DNA of 64,000 bases from an uncultured Lachnospiraceae bacterium (GTDB lineage: Bacteria; Bacillota; Clostridia; Lachnospirales; Lachnospiraceae). The notes beneath the pieces are model-generated. The model saw only the letters and a program-made list of their open reading frames with translations. It ran no database searches and was not told the DNA's origin. Within the stretch, counting starts at the first letter, position 1; the number at the start of each line of letters is the position of its first letter. A program made the translations under genes and the position numbers. Of this stretch, positions 8,076 to 16,946 are shown piece after piece. The DNA lies in the NCBI GenBank assembly GCA_910585905.1, contig CAJUID010000005.1, positions 61,753 to 125,752 of the forward strand, given 5' to 3'.

Positions 8076-10703
8076 TCAAACCGACTCCTTTTCCTTTAAA
8101 TATTTGCCTAATGTCCTCTTTACAATCCCCATATCAATCGGCTTTGCGATGTGCTCGTTCATACCAGCTTCCTTTGCTTCCTTTACATCTTCTGCAAATG
8201 CATTCGCAGTCATGGCAATAATTGGTATTGTCTTTGCATCCTCCCGCTCCAGTTGTCGGATTGCTTTTGTCGCTTCGTAGCCATTCATAATCGGCATCTG
8301 GACATCCATCAGGATCGCATCAAATTTTCCTGCCTCAGAATCCCAAAAACACTCCAGGGCTATCTGTCCATTTTCCGCAATCTCGCAGGATGCGCCTTCC
8401 ATCCCTAAAAGCTCCCGCAAAATCTCAGAATTCACTTCATTGTCCTCCGCCACTAGGAAAAACTGCCCTGCCAGACTGAAATCTTCTTCTGCCTGATCTT
8501 GTTCCTTTGTAGCATGTTTATCTGTAACTTCTAATATTTTTTCCCGGAAAGCAGATACAAAAAATGGTTTTGACATAAATCCGTCAATTCCGGCATCAAC
8601 AGCCTTCTCCTGCACCTCATCCAAATCATATGATGTCAAGAACAAAATCGGAACCTCATTTGGTATAATTTTCCTGATTTCCCTTGCAGTCTCAATACCG
8701 TCCATGCCGGGCATCTTCCAATCCAACAAAATGACATTATAATAATTCCCTTTCTCATATGTTTCCTTTACCAGACGGATGGCATCTTCTCCACTAAGTG
8801 ACATATCACAGTGAACACCAACATCCTCCATCAGCATCTGAATATTTCTTCCAATATCCTCCTCATCGTCCACAGTTAATATTCGGACAATTCCATTCTC
8901 CTTCCAAAATTCCTCATCCGTTTTTCCATCTGCAATACGAAGTTCCAAGTCAACTGTAAAGAGGCTGCCCTTATCTACCTCACTAGATACTGAAATCGTA
9001 CCGCCCATTAACTCCACAATATTTTTTGTAATCGCCATCCCAAGGCCAGTACCCTGGACTTTATTTGTCGTACTATTCTCCGCTCTGGTAAATGCATCAA
9101 AAATCACCGCAAGGTACTCCGGCGTCATACCATATCCATTATCCTGCACCTCGATGCGGATATGCTCATACTGGCTAGAACGCTGTTCCAGCCCTATAAT
9201 ACGCATCCAGATACTTCCACCCTCTGGCGTATACTTGACAGAATTAGAAAGAAGGTTGATCAATACCTGATTCAGCCTAGTCTCGTCACCAACCAGATTT
9301 TCATTCTGAATCCCTGATACCGTAACATCAAATTCCTGCCTTCTCTCCTTTGCCATTGGTCGGATAATAGCATCAACTGCGGAAACCATGTCTTTTAATG
9401 TAAATTCACCAATCGTAAGCACTACCTTTCCACTCTCAATCTTGGATACATCTAAAACATCATTGATCAGGCTCAAAAGATGCTGGCCGGAAGAAGTAAT
9501 CTTTTTTGTATATTCCCTGACTTTTACCGGATTATCCGCATCTTTTGCAAGCAGTGTAGTAAACCCAAGAATCGCATTCATTGGTGTTCGGATATCATGA
9601 GACATATTTGACAGAAATGTTGTTTTTGAACTGCTCGCAATCTGAGCGGCCTGCAGCGCCTCCGCCAATTGTTTTTGATGCATCTCGCGTTCCGCCTCAC
9701 GCTCTTTTCTAATTTTATACTGCTGTCTGTTGTTTATAAAATATAGTACGCAGCAGCCGAAAAATGCCATCAACATTACAAATACTACAATCAGTATATT
9801 TTGGTTAACAGCATCTCCTTCTCTCTGAATCGCCTCAATCGGAACATACCCTATCAGATAAATAGCTCCTTCATTAACAGACCAGACAAAGATTAAGGAA
9901 TCCTTTTTCCGGACTTCATGATAAAACATAATGTTCTCTCCAGCCGCAATGCTCTGTGAAACATTTTCATGAATCTCTTCTTCCAGAATTTGGTTAGCAC
10001 GGTAAAAATCCTGCAGATCAATATGACCTGCTTCGCGCTCCCTAATCCCTTTTGGCTTTAGCACAAACCGCTCACTCTCAACATCCATTACATAGCGTGA
10101 CGCACTGCCATTATAAAACTTTTCCGGCAGCGCTTTCTCAAAGGAATCATAAATATATTCTATATAGAGTACAGAAGTCTCCCTGCCCTCCTGCATCACC
10201 TGACATTTCATGGTATATGCCCATGTTCCCATATCATTGACATATGCGGAAGAAATCGGCAGTCCATCTACCGTATTCCCTGCAGAAAAATCCAGCTCCG
10301 CCGCTGAAAATTGTTCCCCGTTATTGGATATCCCTTTATATTCCCCTGATGGCACGATGGAAATCTTTACCATAGTAGTATTCGTGTCATAGGACTGGAT
10401 AAAAGCAACCGGATCCTCTGTTAGAGAAATTTCCCTTGCCAAGAGTTTCTGAAACTCCGCCTCTTTATTTAAAATAACCTGAATAGTGCCTTGGATCAGA
10501 TCCAGACTCTCACTCAGATTTTCTATCGCTGATTGTGACATCTCTGATGAGATTCGTTCTGCTACAGAATATACAATCATACTCAAAACGCTGAAAATCA
10601 ATAAAAAACAGATAATCAGCGCTAATCTTGTCTTATTAATAAATTTTTTAACCTCATTTAATAATTTCTTTTCCAATTTTTCATCACCCTTACAATAAAA
10701 CAC
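8076..10703 (-). CDS. Membrane hybrid histidine kinase, two receiver domains
   Basis: This protein of about 875 residues has membrane segments near residues 29-48 and 305-326 with an extracellular sensory region between. HisKA carries SNMSHDIRTPMNAIL with H369, followed by HATPase (DNGYGMTPEY, GTGLGMAI) and two receivers with aspartates in LLDWKMPG and LMDVQMP. Like its downstream partner, it has no HPt or output domain. The start is uncertain: a GTG at 10703 preceded by TTGGAGTAGTT, or a TTG about ten codons later preceded by AAGGGTGATG. It is first in the apparent operon kinase, lipoprotein, kinase, xylosidase. The two kinases share architecture but differ in their sensory halves. Confidence 0.9.
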   Translation of the reverse strand: MFYCKGDEKLEKKLLNEVKKFINKTRLALIICFLLIFSVLSMIVYSVAERISSEMSQSAIENLSESLDLIQGTIQVILNKEAEFQKLLAREISLTEDPVAFIQSYDTNTTMVKISIVPSGEYKGISNNGEQFSAAELDFSAGNTVDGLPISSAYVNDMGTWAYTMKCQVMQEGRETSVLYIEYIYDSFEKALPEKFYNGSASRYVMDVESERFVLKPKGIREREAGHIDLQDFYRANQILEEEIHENVSQSIAAGENIMFYHEVRKKDSLIFVWSVNEGAIYLIGYVPIEAIQREGDAVNQNILIVVFVMLMAFFGCCVLYFINNRQQYKIRKEREAEREMHQKQLAEALQAAQIASSSKTTFLSNMSHDIRTPMNAILGFTTLLAKDADNPVKVREYTKKITSSGQHLLSLINDVLDVSKIESGKVVLTIGEFTLKDMVSAVDAIIRPMAKERRQEFDVTVSGIQNENLVGDETRLNQVLINLLSNSVKYTPEGGSIWMRIIGLEQRSSQYEHIRIEVQDNGYGMTPEYLAVIFDAFTRAENSTTNKVQGTGLGMAITKNIVELMGGTISVSSEVDKGSLFTVDLELRIADGKTDEEFWKENGIVRILTVDDEEDIGRNIQMLMEDVGVHCDMSLSGEDAIRLVKETYEKGNYYNVILLDWKMPGMDGIETAREIRKIIPNEVPILFLTSYDLDEVQEKAVDAGIDGFMSKPFFVSAFREKILEVTDKHATKEQDQAEEDFSLAGQFFLVAEDNEVNSEILRELLGMEGASCEIAENGQIALECFWDSEAGKFDAILMDVQMPIMNGYEATKAIRQLEREDAKTIPIIAMTANAFAEDVKEAKEAGMNEHIAKPIDMGIVKRTLGKYLKEKESV

Positions 10704-10749
10704 AACTACTCCAATTTGTAAAACTCGTTATAGCACAATTTATCTATTT

Positions 10750-10790
10750 AGTTGGAAAGGACACCAGCGAAAGCGGTGCTCTTTCCAACT
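10750..10790. repeat. Hairpin with GCACC/GGTG core between genes
   Basis: A 16-bp inverted repeat with two mismatches (10750-10765 and 10775-10790) separates a chemoreceptor gene from the downstream kinase gene. There is no T run on either side. Its core, read on the minus strand, is GCACCGCTTTCGCTGGTGT, close to 19-mers at 28602, 28697 and 33454. Confidence 0.6.
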
Positions 10791-10812
10791 ACCGCAGATT
10801 CTTTTCCGTCTC

Positions 10813-11751
10813 CTAAAAAGTATCCTTGATAATAGGCGGAATTTGGGACAACATATTATCAATATCCTCAAACATCGCACTTTTTGTTGTACCAAGGCTG
10901 CTTGCACGCTCTATGTGCTTTACAACTTCCTGATACTGAAGTTTTATATCATCAAAGAAACGGCTGATCACCTGAAGCTCTTTTTGGGATTCCTCAATAA
11001 CATCCGAAATCTCTGACTGGACAGACGAAGTGCCTTCCGCTGTCGCAGTTATTTTATGAAAAGAATCGTATGTATTATTTACTGTATCAATATTTTGGTT
11101 TAATGCCTGCTGAGATGCCGTAATACTGCTATTTAACTGGTTCGTACCACTCTCTACATCGCGAACCCCTGCGTCAACCGCACCAGACAAATCTTTAATC
11201 TCTTCTGCAAGCTCTTTTACTTTGGAGGCAACAACTGAAAAGCCTTTGCCATCTTCCCCTGCCCTTGCCGCCTCAATAGACGCATTCATCGCAAGGATAT
11301 TTGTTTCATCTGCAATGGAAACAATCTTATTCATACACTTACGGATGCTCTGCACAGCATTCTGGAGCTGCCCAAAAGTCTGTTCCATATCACTGTAAGA
11401 CTTTTCTACCTTCATAGAGGTCTCCTTGAGTTCCTCCACCTTTGCCTGTGTCTCCGTTACAGTATCCGTAATCTCACTCCGTACTTGCGAAAACTGCCCT
11501 GCCACATGATTAATATTCGAAAATGTCTGCTCAAAATTCTGAAGCTGTGTATGAAAATTATCTGCCTTTTGCAGCACACCGCCAAAAGAGCTTCTAACCA
11601 TACTTAACTCTGACAGAGATTCTACCTCTCTGCCAATCAGGACATCCTTATAATCTTTTAAATGATCTGTTACATATAGTACCGGATAAAGGCTTTCCTC
11701 ATTGCGGCGCGCCTGGCCTGCCCCCGGCCTGCCATTCTTCTGAAACAACAT
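10813..11751 (-). CDS. Cytosolic methyl-accepting chemotaxis-like protein
   Basis: The 312-residue protein has no membrane segment. A short unique N terminus of about 60 residues is followed by a coiled-coil signalling domain with the conserved hairpin tip ETNILAMNASIEAARAGE and long helices either side. Such proteins couple to CheA/CheW and control the flagellar motor. The ATG at 11751 is chosen because AAAGGAGGG lies seven bases before it; an in-frame codon further upstream would overlap the previous gene. That ribosome site overlaps the TAA of the upstream FIST gene, so the two are translationally linked. A soluble receptor with no ligand domain of its own beside a soluble FIST sensor suggests the FIST protein supplies the ligand signal (inference). 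Confidence 0.85.
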   Translation of the reverse strand: MLFQKNGRPGAGQARRNEESLYPVLYVTDHLKDYKDVLIGREVESLSELSMVRSSFGGVLQKADNFHTQLQNFEQTFSNINHVAGQFSQVRSEITDTVTETQAKVEELKETSMKVEKSYSDMEQTFGQLQNAVQSIRKCMNKIVSIADETNILAMNASIEAARAGEDGKGFSVVASKVKELAEEIKDLSGAVDAGVRDVESGTNQLNSSITASQQALNQNIDTVNNTYDSFHKITATAEGTSSVQSEISDVIEESQKELQVISRFFDDIKLQYQEVVKHIERASSLGTTKSAMFEDIDNMLSQIPPIIKDTF

Positions 11752-11764
11752 TTTGTACCCTCCT

Positions 11765-12820
11765 TTATTCAAATACTACACAAGTCATAGACTGATTGAC
11801 AAACCGATTGTTATAATGTTCCCCATATCCCACAAGCCCGGCATGGTTGCCAAGCACAGACATTTCCTGCAAGTATTTCTGCATGTAATTGCGCTCACTA
11901 AAAAGTTTATACCGGAACAGGCAGTTTACGGAAAAAACAGCAGACCGCTTTGGAAAATCCCTACAGATTGACTCTATCGTCTGTCTTGTAATCGCCTCAT
12001 AATCTCCAAGCTGCAAAAGAATCAATACATCCGAATCGTTTACCTGGCGGAAGCATGCCAATGCATTTCCTTCGACTTCTTTAATGGAAATAATGCAGAC
12101 ATCATCCCCGTTTATTTTTCCAAATGGGTTCTGAAACGTCTGTGTCAGTATTTCCTGGTCCGTCACATGAAGAATGCTTTGATATACCTGCTTAGCAGGT
12201 TTTCCATTTAATGCGCCAATTATGTATTTTGCCCTATCTGTATTAGAAGCGATAAAACGGTAATTGCCAAGCTGATGATATATATTCTCCTTATAAGTCT
12301 TTACCCTGCCATTTAGATTGCGGACCAGTCCGTAAGCCACTGCATCTTCATAAACTTTTCCGTTGACTGATACCTTGCCAGCATCACCGGTTCCCCCGAC
12401 AAGAGGAATTTCACTGCGCTTTAAGGCTGTATTGATTGTGGTCAGTGCACAAGCATCATTTCCAGTACAAAAATCAATACATACCGTATTTTGATGGTTC
12501 GCACCAACTTTACTTAAATCCTCCTCCAAACGCTTAATATACTTTATGGGCATAACCGAAACCTGTTCCAACACATTTGCCGTAGCTTTGACCCCATCTG
12601 TGAAAGCAACAATGCCAACCCCCTCTTCCACTACTGCCGTATCATAGCTCATTCCAATGCATCCTATGCTTGGAACGCCGGGATATAGCTTCTCCAGCTC
12701 CTTTACATGCTCCTCAAACCGTCCGGCATTTGACATAAGCATAATAAACTGTGGGCTGTTAAGCCCCTGTACTGCCTCTTTCAAATTACCGTGCCGGCTC
12801 TTGCCAAAAAACTGCCTCAC
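11765..12820 (-). CDS. FIST-domain sensory protein
   Basis: The 351-residue soluble protein has the FIST N and FIST C arrangement: PSIGCIGMSYDTAVVEEG and VGIVAFTDG in the first half, PLVGGTGDAG and an AVAYGLV strand in the middle, and AVFSVNCLFR with NHAGLVGYGEHY near the end. FIST domains are ligand-sensing modules thought to bind small molecules such as amino acids and are usually found with kinases, cyclases or chemoreceptors. The start is a GTG at 12820 behind AAGGAGGCGGCAGG. It is directly followed by a cytosolic chemoreceptor-like gene, so together they look like a two-piece cytoplasmic chemosensor. The ligand is unknown. Confidence 0.82.
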   Translation of the reverse strand: MRQFFGKSRHGNLKEAVQGLNSPQFIMLMSNAGRFEEHVKELEKLYPGVPSIGCIGMSYDTAVVEEGVGIVAFTDGVKATANVLEQVSVMPIKYIKRLEEDLSKVGANHQNTVCIDFCTGNDACALTTINTALKRSEIPLVGGTGDAGKVSVNGKVYEDAVAYGLVRNLNGRVKTYKENIYHQLGNYRFIASNTDRAKYIIGALNGKPAKQVYQSILHVTDQEILTQTFQNPFGKINGDDVCIISIKEVEGNALACFRQVNDSDVLILLQLGDYEAITRQTIESICRDFPKRSAVFSVNCLFRYKLFSERNYMQKYLQEMSVLGNHAGLVGYGEHYNNRFVNQSMTCVVFE

Positions 12821-12997
12821 CCTGCCGCCTCCTTCCTTTGATCTAATTTAGCTGCTTACGAAATATCTACACAGCTTTTCTATAATAACTGCATTGATTA
12901 TACTTGAAAACCCCCTAAAGCGTCAACGGTGATTCTGAACTTTAAAATGCCAATTTCGTCAGAAGCGGAAGGAGTAGTTTGGAGAGACAAAAAATAT

Positions 12998-13026
12998 TTG
13001 AGCCAATTTCTATAGTATGATATAAT
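12998..13026 (+). promoter_or_regulatory. Sigma-A type promoter for the chemoreceptor gene at 13077
   Basis: TTGAGC (12998-13003), a 17-base spacer and a perfect TATAAT (13021-13026), about 50 bases before the start codon. It is vegetative-type, not a flagellar sigma-28 box. Confidence 0.75.
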
Positions 13027-13076
13027 AAAAAGGTAGTATTTGGAACTTTCACGTATGTATAATTAGGAGGAGACTT

Positions 13077-14600
13077 ATGGAGAATCAGATTTTAGAAGAG
13101 TACAGAAAAAAAGTGGTTATCTTTTTGCTGGCAATCGTAATTATGAGTGCCACTGCAGCTGCAGTAGTATTTCCAGTTTTAAAGGGCCTTGGCTTATACC
13201 CCACAGTGCCAATTGCGGCGCTTGCGTTTTTTATAGCTGTCGTTGTATTGGAAGATGTGCTAGGATTATATTTAATTAAAAGAAGCCTGGAGTATACCGT
13301 ACTGCCAGATAAATATGGATTTTGGATTAAAATATTTTTATTATCACTGCTGACCATTAACTTAAATATGATCATATGGATCTTCCCATCAAAGGAATCG
13401 TGGATGTTCGCATTCTATTTCTTAATTTTAATGGCGTTTTTCCTAGATATGAAATACATAATAACATGCTGCATTACAGAGCTAGTCTCACTGCTGGTAT
13501 TCTTCTTTGCAAACCCTTCTGCAAGACCTGCAGCATCGCACTTCTGGTCAGATACGGTCCTTCGGGCAATTTGTATTGCTCTTAGCCTAATCGGTGTAAT
13601 TGTACTGATGCTCTTTATCAACCGCTTTTTGCTGAACGCAAAAAAAGACCAGTTAGAAAAAAATACAGATAAAGTAGACCAGCTTTTGCAAAAGATTAGC
13701 GAAATATCAGGAAAACTAAGCGAAGCAAGCCAAATCTTGGTGAGCACTGCGCAGACAGAGAGTGCTTCCACAGAAGAACTTTCTGCTATTAGTGAAAATC
13801 TGTTAGAGGGCAATGCGGAGATGTTGGAAAAATCAGAACAAAGCCAAGAAAACCTTGCCAGCCTTGAAAAAAGCAGTATTGATATGGAATTAAAAATGCA
13901 AAATATAGATTCCATATCAAAAGAACTGGTAGAAATCTCAAAATCAAATGAAACTGCATTAAACCACTTGATAGCCTTGAGCAAGGAAGTAGAGAACTCC
14001 ACGAACCAGACAATTGAAGTGACCGATAAACTTTTAGCGGAATCTGGTGAAATTGGCAAAACTCTGGACATCATCAATGAAATTGCAGAATCCATTAATC
14101 TTCTTGCACTGAATGCTTCGATTGAAGCAGCACGTGCCGGTGAAGTTGGGCGCGGCTTTGCCGTTGTCGCACAAGAAGTTGGGCATCTGGCAGATAATAC
14201 AAAAAATTCTCTGCAAAATGTAAATGATGTAGTAGAACGTGTTCAAGTAGGTACCAATGATGTTTCCAAGTTTATCAGCCAAAATGCAAAACAACTTTTA
14301 GAACAAAACAAAGTAATTGCAGAGACTGTACAGACCGTCCGCACTATGATGGACCTTTTAAAGAAATCCCTAAATGCCACAGAACAAATGGACTCCATTC
14401 GTGGCATACAAAATGATGTAATTCATGGTACTGTTACGATTAATGAAGATATCGCGCAGCGCATCCAGGCAGAAAACGAAGGATTTACCAATATTACCAG
14501 CATGGTGCAAAACAGCAGCAAAGAAATTGTTGTGTTATCCAAACAGATTGAAAATATTAATTCTATGGTAGGGCAATTAGAAGAACTGCTGGAAAGTTAA
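13077..14600 (+). CDS. Membrane chemoreceptor with polytopic N-terminal domain
   Basis: This 507-residue receptor differs from its neighbours. The first 190 residues hold about five or six hydrophobic segments, ending in FINRFLLNAKK, with no sizeable extracellular domain and no clear HAMP. The rest is a coiled-coil signalling domain with the tip NLLALNASIEAARAGEVGR. Such receptors may sense membrane state or a lipophilic signal, but the input here is unknown. The ATG follows AGGAGGAGACTT. It is transcribed alone, away from the FIST gene, and is closed by a strong terminator. Confidence 0.87.
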   Translation: MENQILEEYRKKVVIFLLAIVIMSATAAAVVFPVLKGLGLYPTVPIAALAFFIAVVVLEDVLGLYLIKRSLEYTVLPDKYGFWIKIFLLSLLTINLNMIIWIFPSKESWMFAFYFLILMAFFLDMKYIITCCITELVSLLVFFFANPSARPAASHFWSDTVLRAICIALSLIGVIVLMLFINRFLLNAKKDQLEKNTDKVDQLLQKISEISGKLSEASQILVSTAQTESASTEELSAISENLLEGNAEMLEKSEQSQENLASLEKSSIDMELKMQNIDSISKELVEISKSNETALNHLIALSKEVENSTNQTIEVTDKLLAESGEIGKTLDIINEIAESINLLALNASIEAARAGEVGRGFAVVAQEVGHLADNTKNSLQNVNDVVERVQVGTNDVSKFISQNAKQLLEQNKVIAETVQTVRTMMDLLKKSLNATEQMDSIRGIQNDVIHGTVTINEDIAQRIQAENEGFTNITSMVQNSSKEIVVLSKQIENINSMVGQLEELLES

Positions 14601-14602
14601 GA

Positions 14603-14652
14603 AAAAAGACCTGCCGCATTCTGGAAAAAACCGAAATGCGGCAGGTCTTTTT
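14603..14652. terminator. Strong bidirectional terminator
   Basis: A perfect 18-bp inverted repeat (14603-14620 and 14635-14652) with core GACCTGCCGCATT, flanked by A and T runs, sits between two convergent chemoreceptor genes and can stop both. Confidence 0.93.
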
Positions 14653-14686
14653 CTGCTACTATACCTAGAGTATCGTTTATTTTATA

Positions 14687-16729
14687 CTACGGTTGTAATT
14701 CAAATTTTTGAACCATCTCATTTAAAGAAACCGTCTGGGTCGCAAGCTGCTCTGATGTTGCATACGTTTCTTGTGAAACTGCTGAATTATCATTTACTCC
14801 CTGTGAGATCCCGTCTATTCCAGCGCGAATCTGTTTTACATGTTCTGCCTGAGTCGCTGCGCTTTCGGCCGTTTTACGTATCATTTCATTTACCTTTCCT
14901 ACTGCGCTAACTGATTTTTCTAGGGAAACCATAACACCATTTGCAATTTCATTTCCCTTATTAATCTCATCCATAGAAACTCCAATCAGCTCCCGTGTTG
15001 TACTTGCAGCTTTAGAGCTTTCCATTGCCAGCTTTCCAATTTCATCGGCAACCACAGCAAACCCTTTGCCTAACTCACCTGCGCGGGCGGCCTCGATTGA
15101 AGCATTTAATGAAAGCAAATTTGTCTGCTCTGCAATCTCTTCAATGGTCTGGATAATTCCCACAACCTTCTGTGATGTTTCGCGGATTTCATTCATTGCC
15201 CCCATCATCTGTTTCATCTTATCCTGGTTCTGCTCCATCATTTTTGTAACCCGCACTGTCGCCTGCGCTGACTCTTCAGCATCTTTTCGGCTCTCCTGCA
15301 CTTGCTCTGTAACTGTACTCGTTGTCCTTGCAAGCTCCTGCACTGCGGCTGCCTGTGCCTGAGCGCCCTCCGCAAGCATCTGGGATGCTTCTGCAAGCTC
15401 AGATGCACCAACCGAAACCTGTCCAGAGCTTTCTGAAATATTTTTCATTACGTCATTCATCGAATCAGAAATATTAATTAACGCATCCTTTATCTTCTGG
15501 AATTCACCGACATAATCATTTTTTAACTCAATGCTCAGTTTTCCATCCGCAATCTGTGCAAGCACTTCAGCCGTCTCATCTATGTACACAATATATTCTT
15601 TCAGCCTGGCTACAGTTTTTCCAATTGAGTCTCCTAATTCCCCAATCTCGTCCTCCGATGCAATATCAAGCAGGACATCCAAATCTCCCTCTGCAAGCTG
15701 CTGTGCAGTATGGTTTAGTTCCATAATCGGTTTGGAAAGACTTGCTGCACTTTTCCTAATACTTAGGACAATCAGTACAATACCGACCACAAACAAAATA
15801 ACCAATATGATAATCATCTGGATTAACAGTGCATAGTATTCAGAAAATGGCATATTGCTGATTACTGTATATCCTGTCTCGCCAACCGGCTCCGCCACGC
15901 CATATTTTACCGTACCACCTACCTTATATTTCAGATATTGTTCCTTTCCTGCTTTTACTGCGTCCATAACGTTCTGCGATACATCCACATCTGCCAGATT
16001 TTTCTGCCTCATATCCTTCTGCGGATGATAAATAATCGTTCCCTCTGATGACAACAGCAATACATACCCATTCTTCCCAATCTTATAACCACCCATTACA
16101 CCCGTAAGATGCTCCATAGAAACATCAAGCCCAGTCACACCAAGCAATTCTCCGGTAGTATCGCTATAGACTGGAGTAACAGCGCTAAGGATTACCTGCC
16201 CAGTTGCCGGGTCCTCAAACGGCTCTGTCATAATTGATTTGCCTGTCTCCACACATGCCTCATACCATACACGCTTTGTAATATCCCAGTCATCCCCTGA
16301 CGTGTAACCATCTGACTGGGTCAGCACACTTGTATCCAAATCCGCAATCCATGCTGCCATTATATTTTCTGCATCCGTTTTTTGGACATTTAAGAGGTTT
16401 TGCCTGACCGTTTCCATATTCTCTGCCTCTAAAATATTATCTCCAGGCTTTGTCTCTAACATCAATTGCTTTATTTCTGGATTCACCGCAAGCTGCGCCG
16501 AGCCATGGGCATACTGCTCGAAAAAGCCGGACAACTGATGTGACGCCGATAATGACTGCAGCGTAAGCTCCGACTCCTTCGATGAAACAATAATCCACCG
16601 AACCATTAAAATAGCGACTACCGCAACCACTAGAAATACCAGCAAGACACTCTTCCCAACCTGAAATAAAATTTCATCTGCAATGCGTTTCTTTCTTGGT
16701 TGCGCTAACTTCTCTTTCCCTTTGATCAA
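14687..16729 (-). CDS. Membrane chemoreceptor (dCACHE-HAMP-MCP)
   Basis: The 680-residue receptor has the classical layout: membrane segment at about 27-48, double-CACHE extracellular sensor (VWYEACVETGKS, TPVYSDTTGELLGVTGLD), second segment near 300-325, HAMP (LSKPIMELNHTAQQLAEGD) and signalling domain with tip NLLSLNASIEAARAGELGK. dCACHE domains often bind amino acids, amines or small acids. The start is a TTG at 16729 behind GAGGAGGAA; no ATG or GTG fits better. A promoter lies 37 bases upstream. No CheR-tethering pentapeptide is seen at the C terminus. Confidence 0.92.
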   Translation of the reverse strand: MIKGKEKLAQPRKKRIADEILFQVGKSVLLVFLVVAVVAILMVRWIIVSSKESELTLQSLSASHQLSGFFEQYAHGSAQLAVNPEIKQLMLETKPGDNILEAENMETVRQNLLNVQKTDAENIMAAWIADLDTSVLTQSDGYTSGDDWDITKRVWYEACVETGKSIMTEPFEDPATGQVILSAVTPVYSDTTGELLGVTGLDVSMEHLTGVMGGYKIGKNGYVLLLSSEGTIIYHPQKDMRQKNLADVDVSQNVMDAVKAGKEQYLKYKVGGTVKYGVAEPVGETGYTVISNMPFSEYYALLIQMIIILVILFVVGIVLIVLSIRKSAASLSKPIMELNHTAQQLAEGDLDVLLDIASEDEIGELGDSIGKTVARLKEYIVYIDETAEVLAQIADGKLSIELKNDYVGEFQKIKDALINISDSMNDVMKNISESSGQVSVGASELAEASQMLAEGAQAQAAAVQELARTTSTVTEQVQESRKDAEESAQATVRVTKMMEQNQDKMKQMMGAMNEIRETSQKVVGIIQTIEEIAEQTNLLSLNASIEAARAGELGKGFAVVADEIGKLAMESSKAASTTRELIGVSMDEINKGNEIANGVMVSLEKSVSAVGKVNEMIRKTAESAATQAEHVKQIRAGIDGISQGVNDNSAVSQETYATSEQLATQTVSLNEMVQKFELQP

Positions 16730-16765
16730 AAAAAATTCCTCCTCTTTTTCATTTTTGTATATACT

Positions 16766-16794
16766 ATTGTACTACTTTTTTCTCCTTATTACAA
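16766..16794 (-). promoter_or_regulatory. Promoter for the chemoreceptor gene ending at 14687
   Basis: On the minus strand TTGTAA (16794-16789), a 17-base spacer and TACAAT (16771-16766), close to the sigma-A consensus. Confidence 0.6.
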
Positions 16795-16946
16795 GCACAA
16801 ACGCTGCGTAAGACTCCCCATTTTCTTTAATGATTTCGGCAGGCTTCTTAAACAAATACTACAAACAGTTATTACTTTTATGAATAATTCAGAATGGGAA
16901 ATGGCACATTAAAATTATAAATACTACTCTGAAAGGATTAGGCACT

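Noticed and set aside
16730..16946. c-di-AMP (ydaO) riboswitch upstream of ktrB
   Set aside because: The 217-base divergent region has no matching conserved core and also contains the promoter of the opposite gene.
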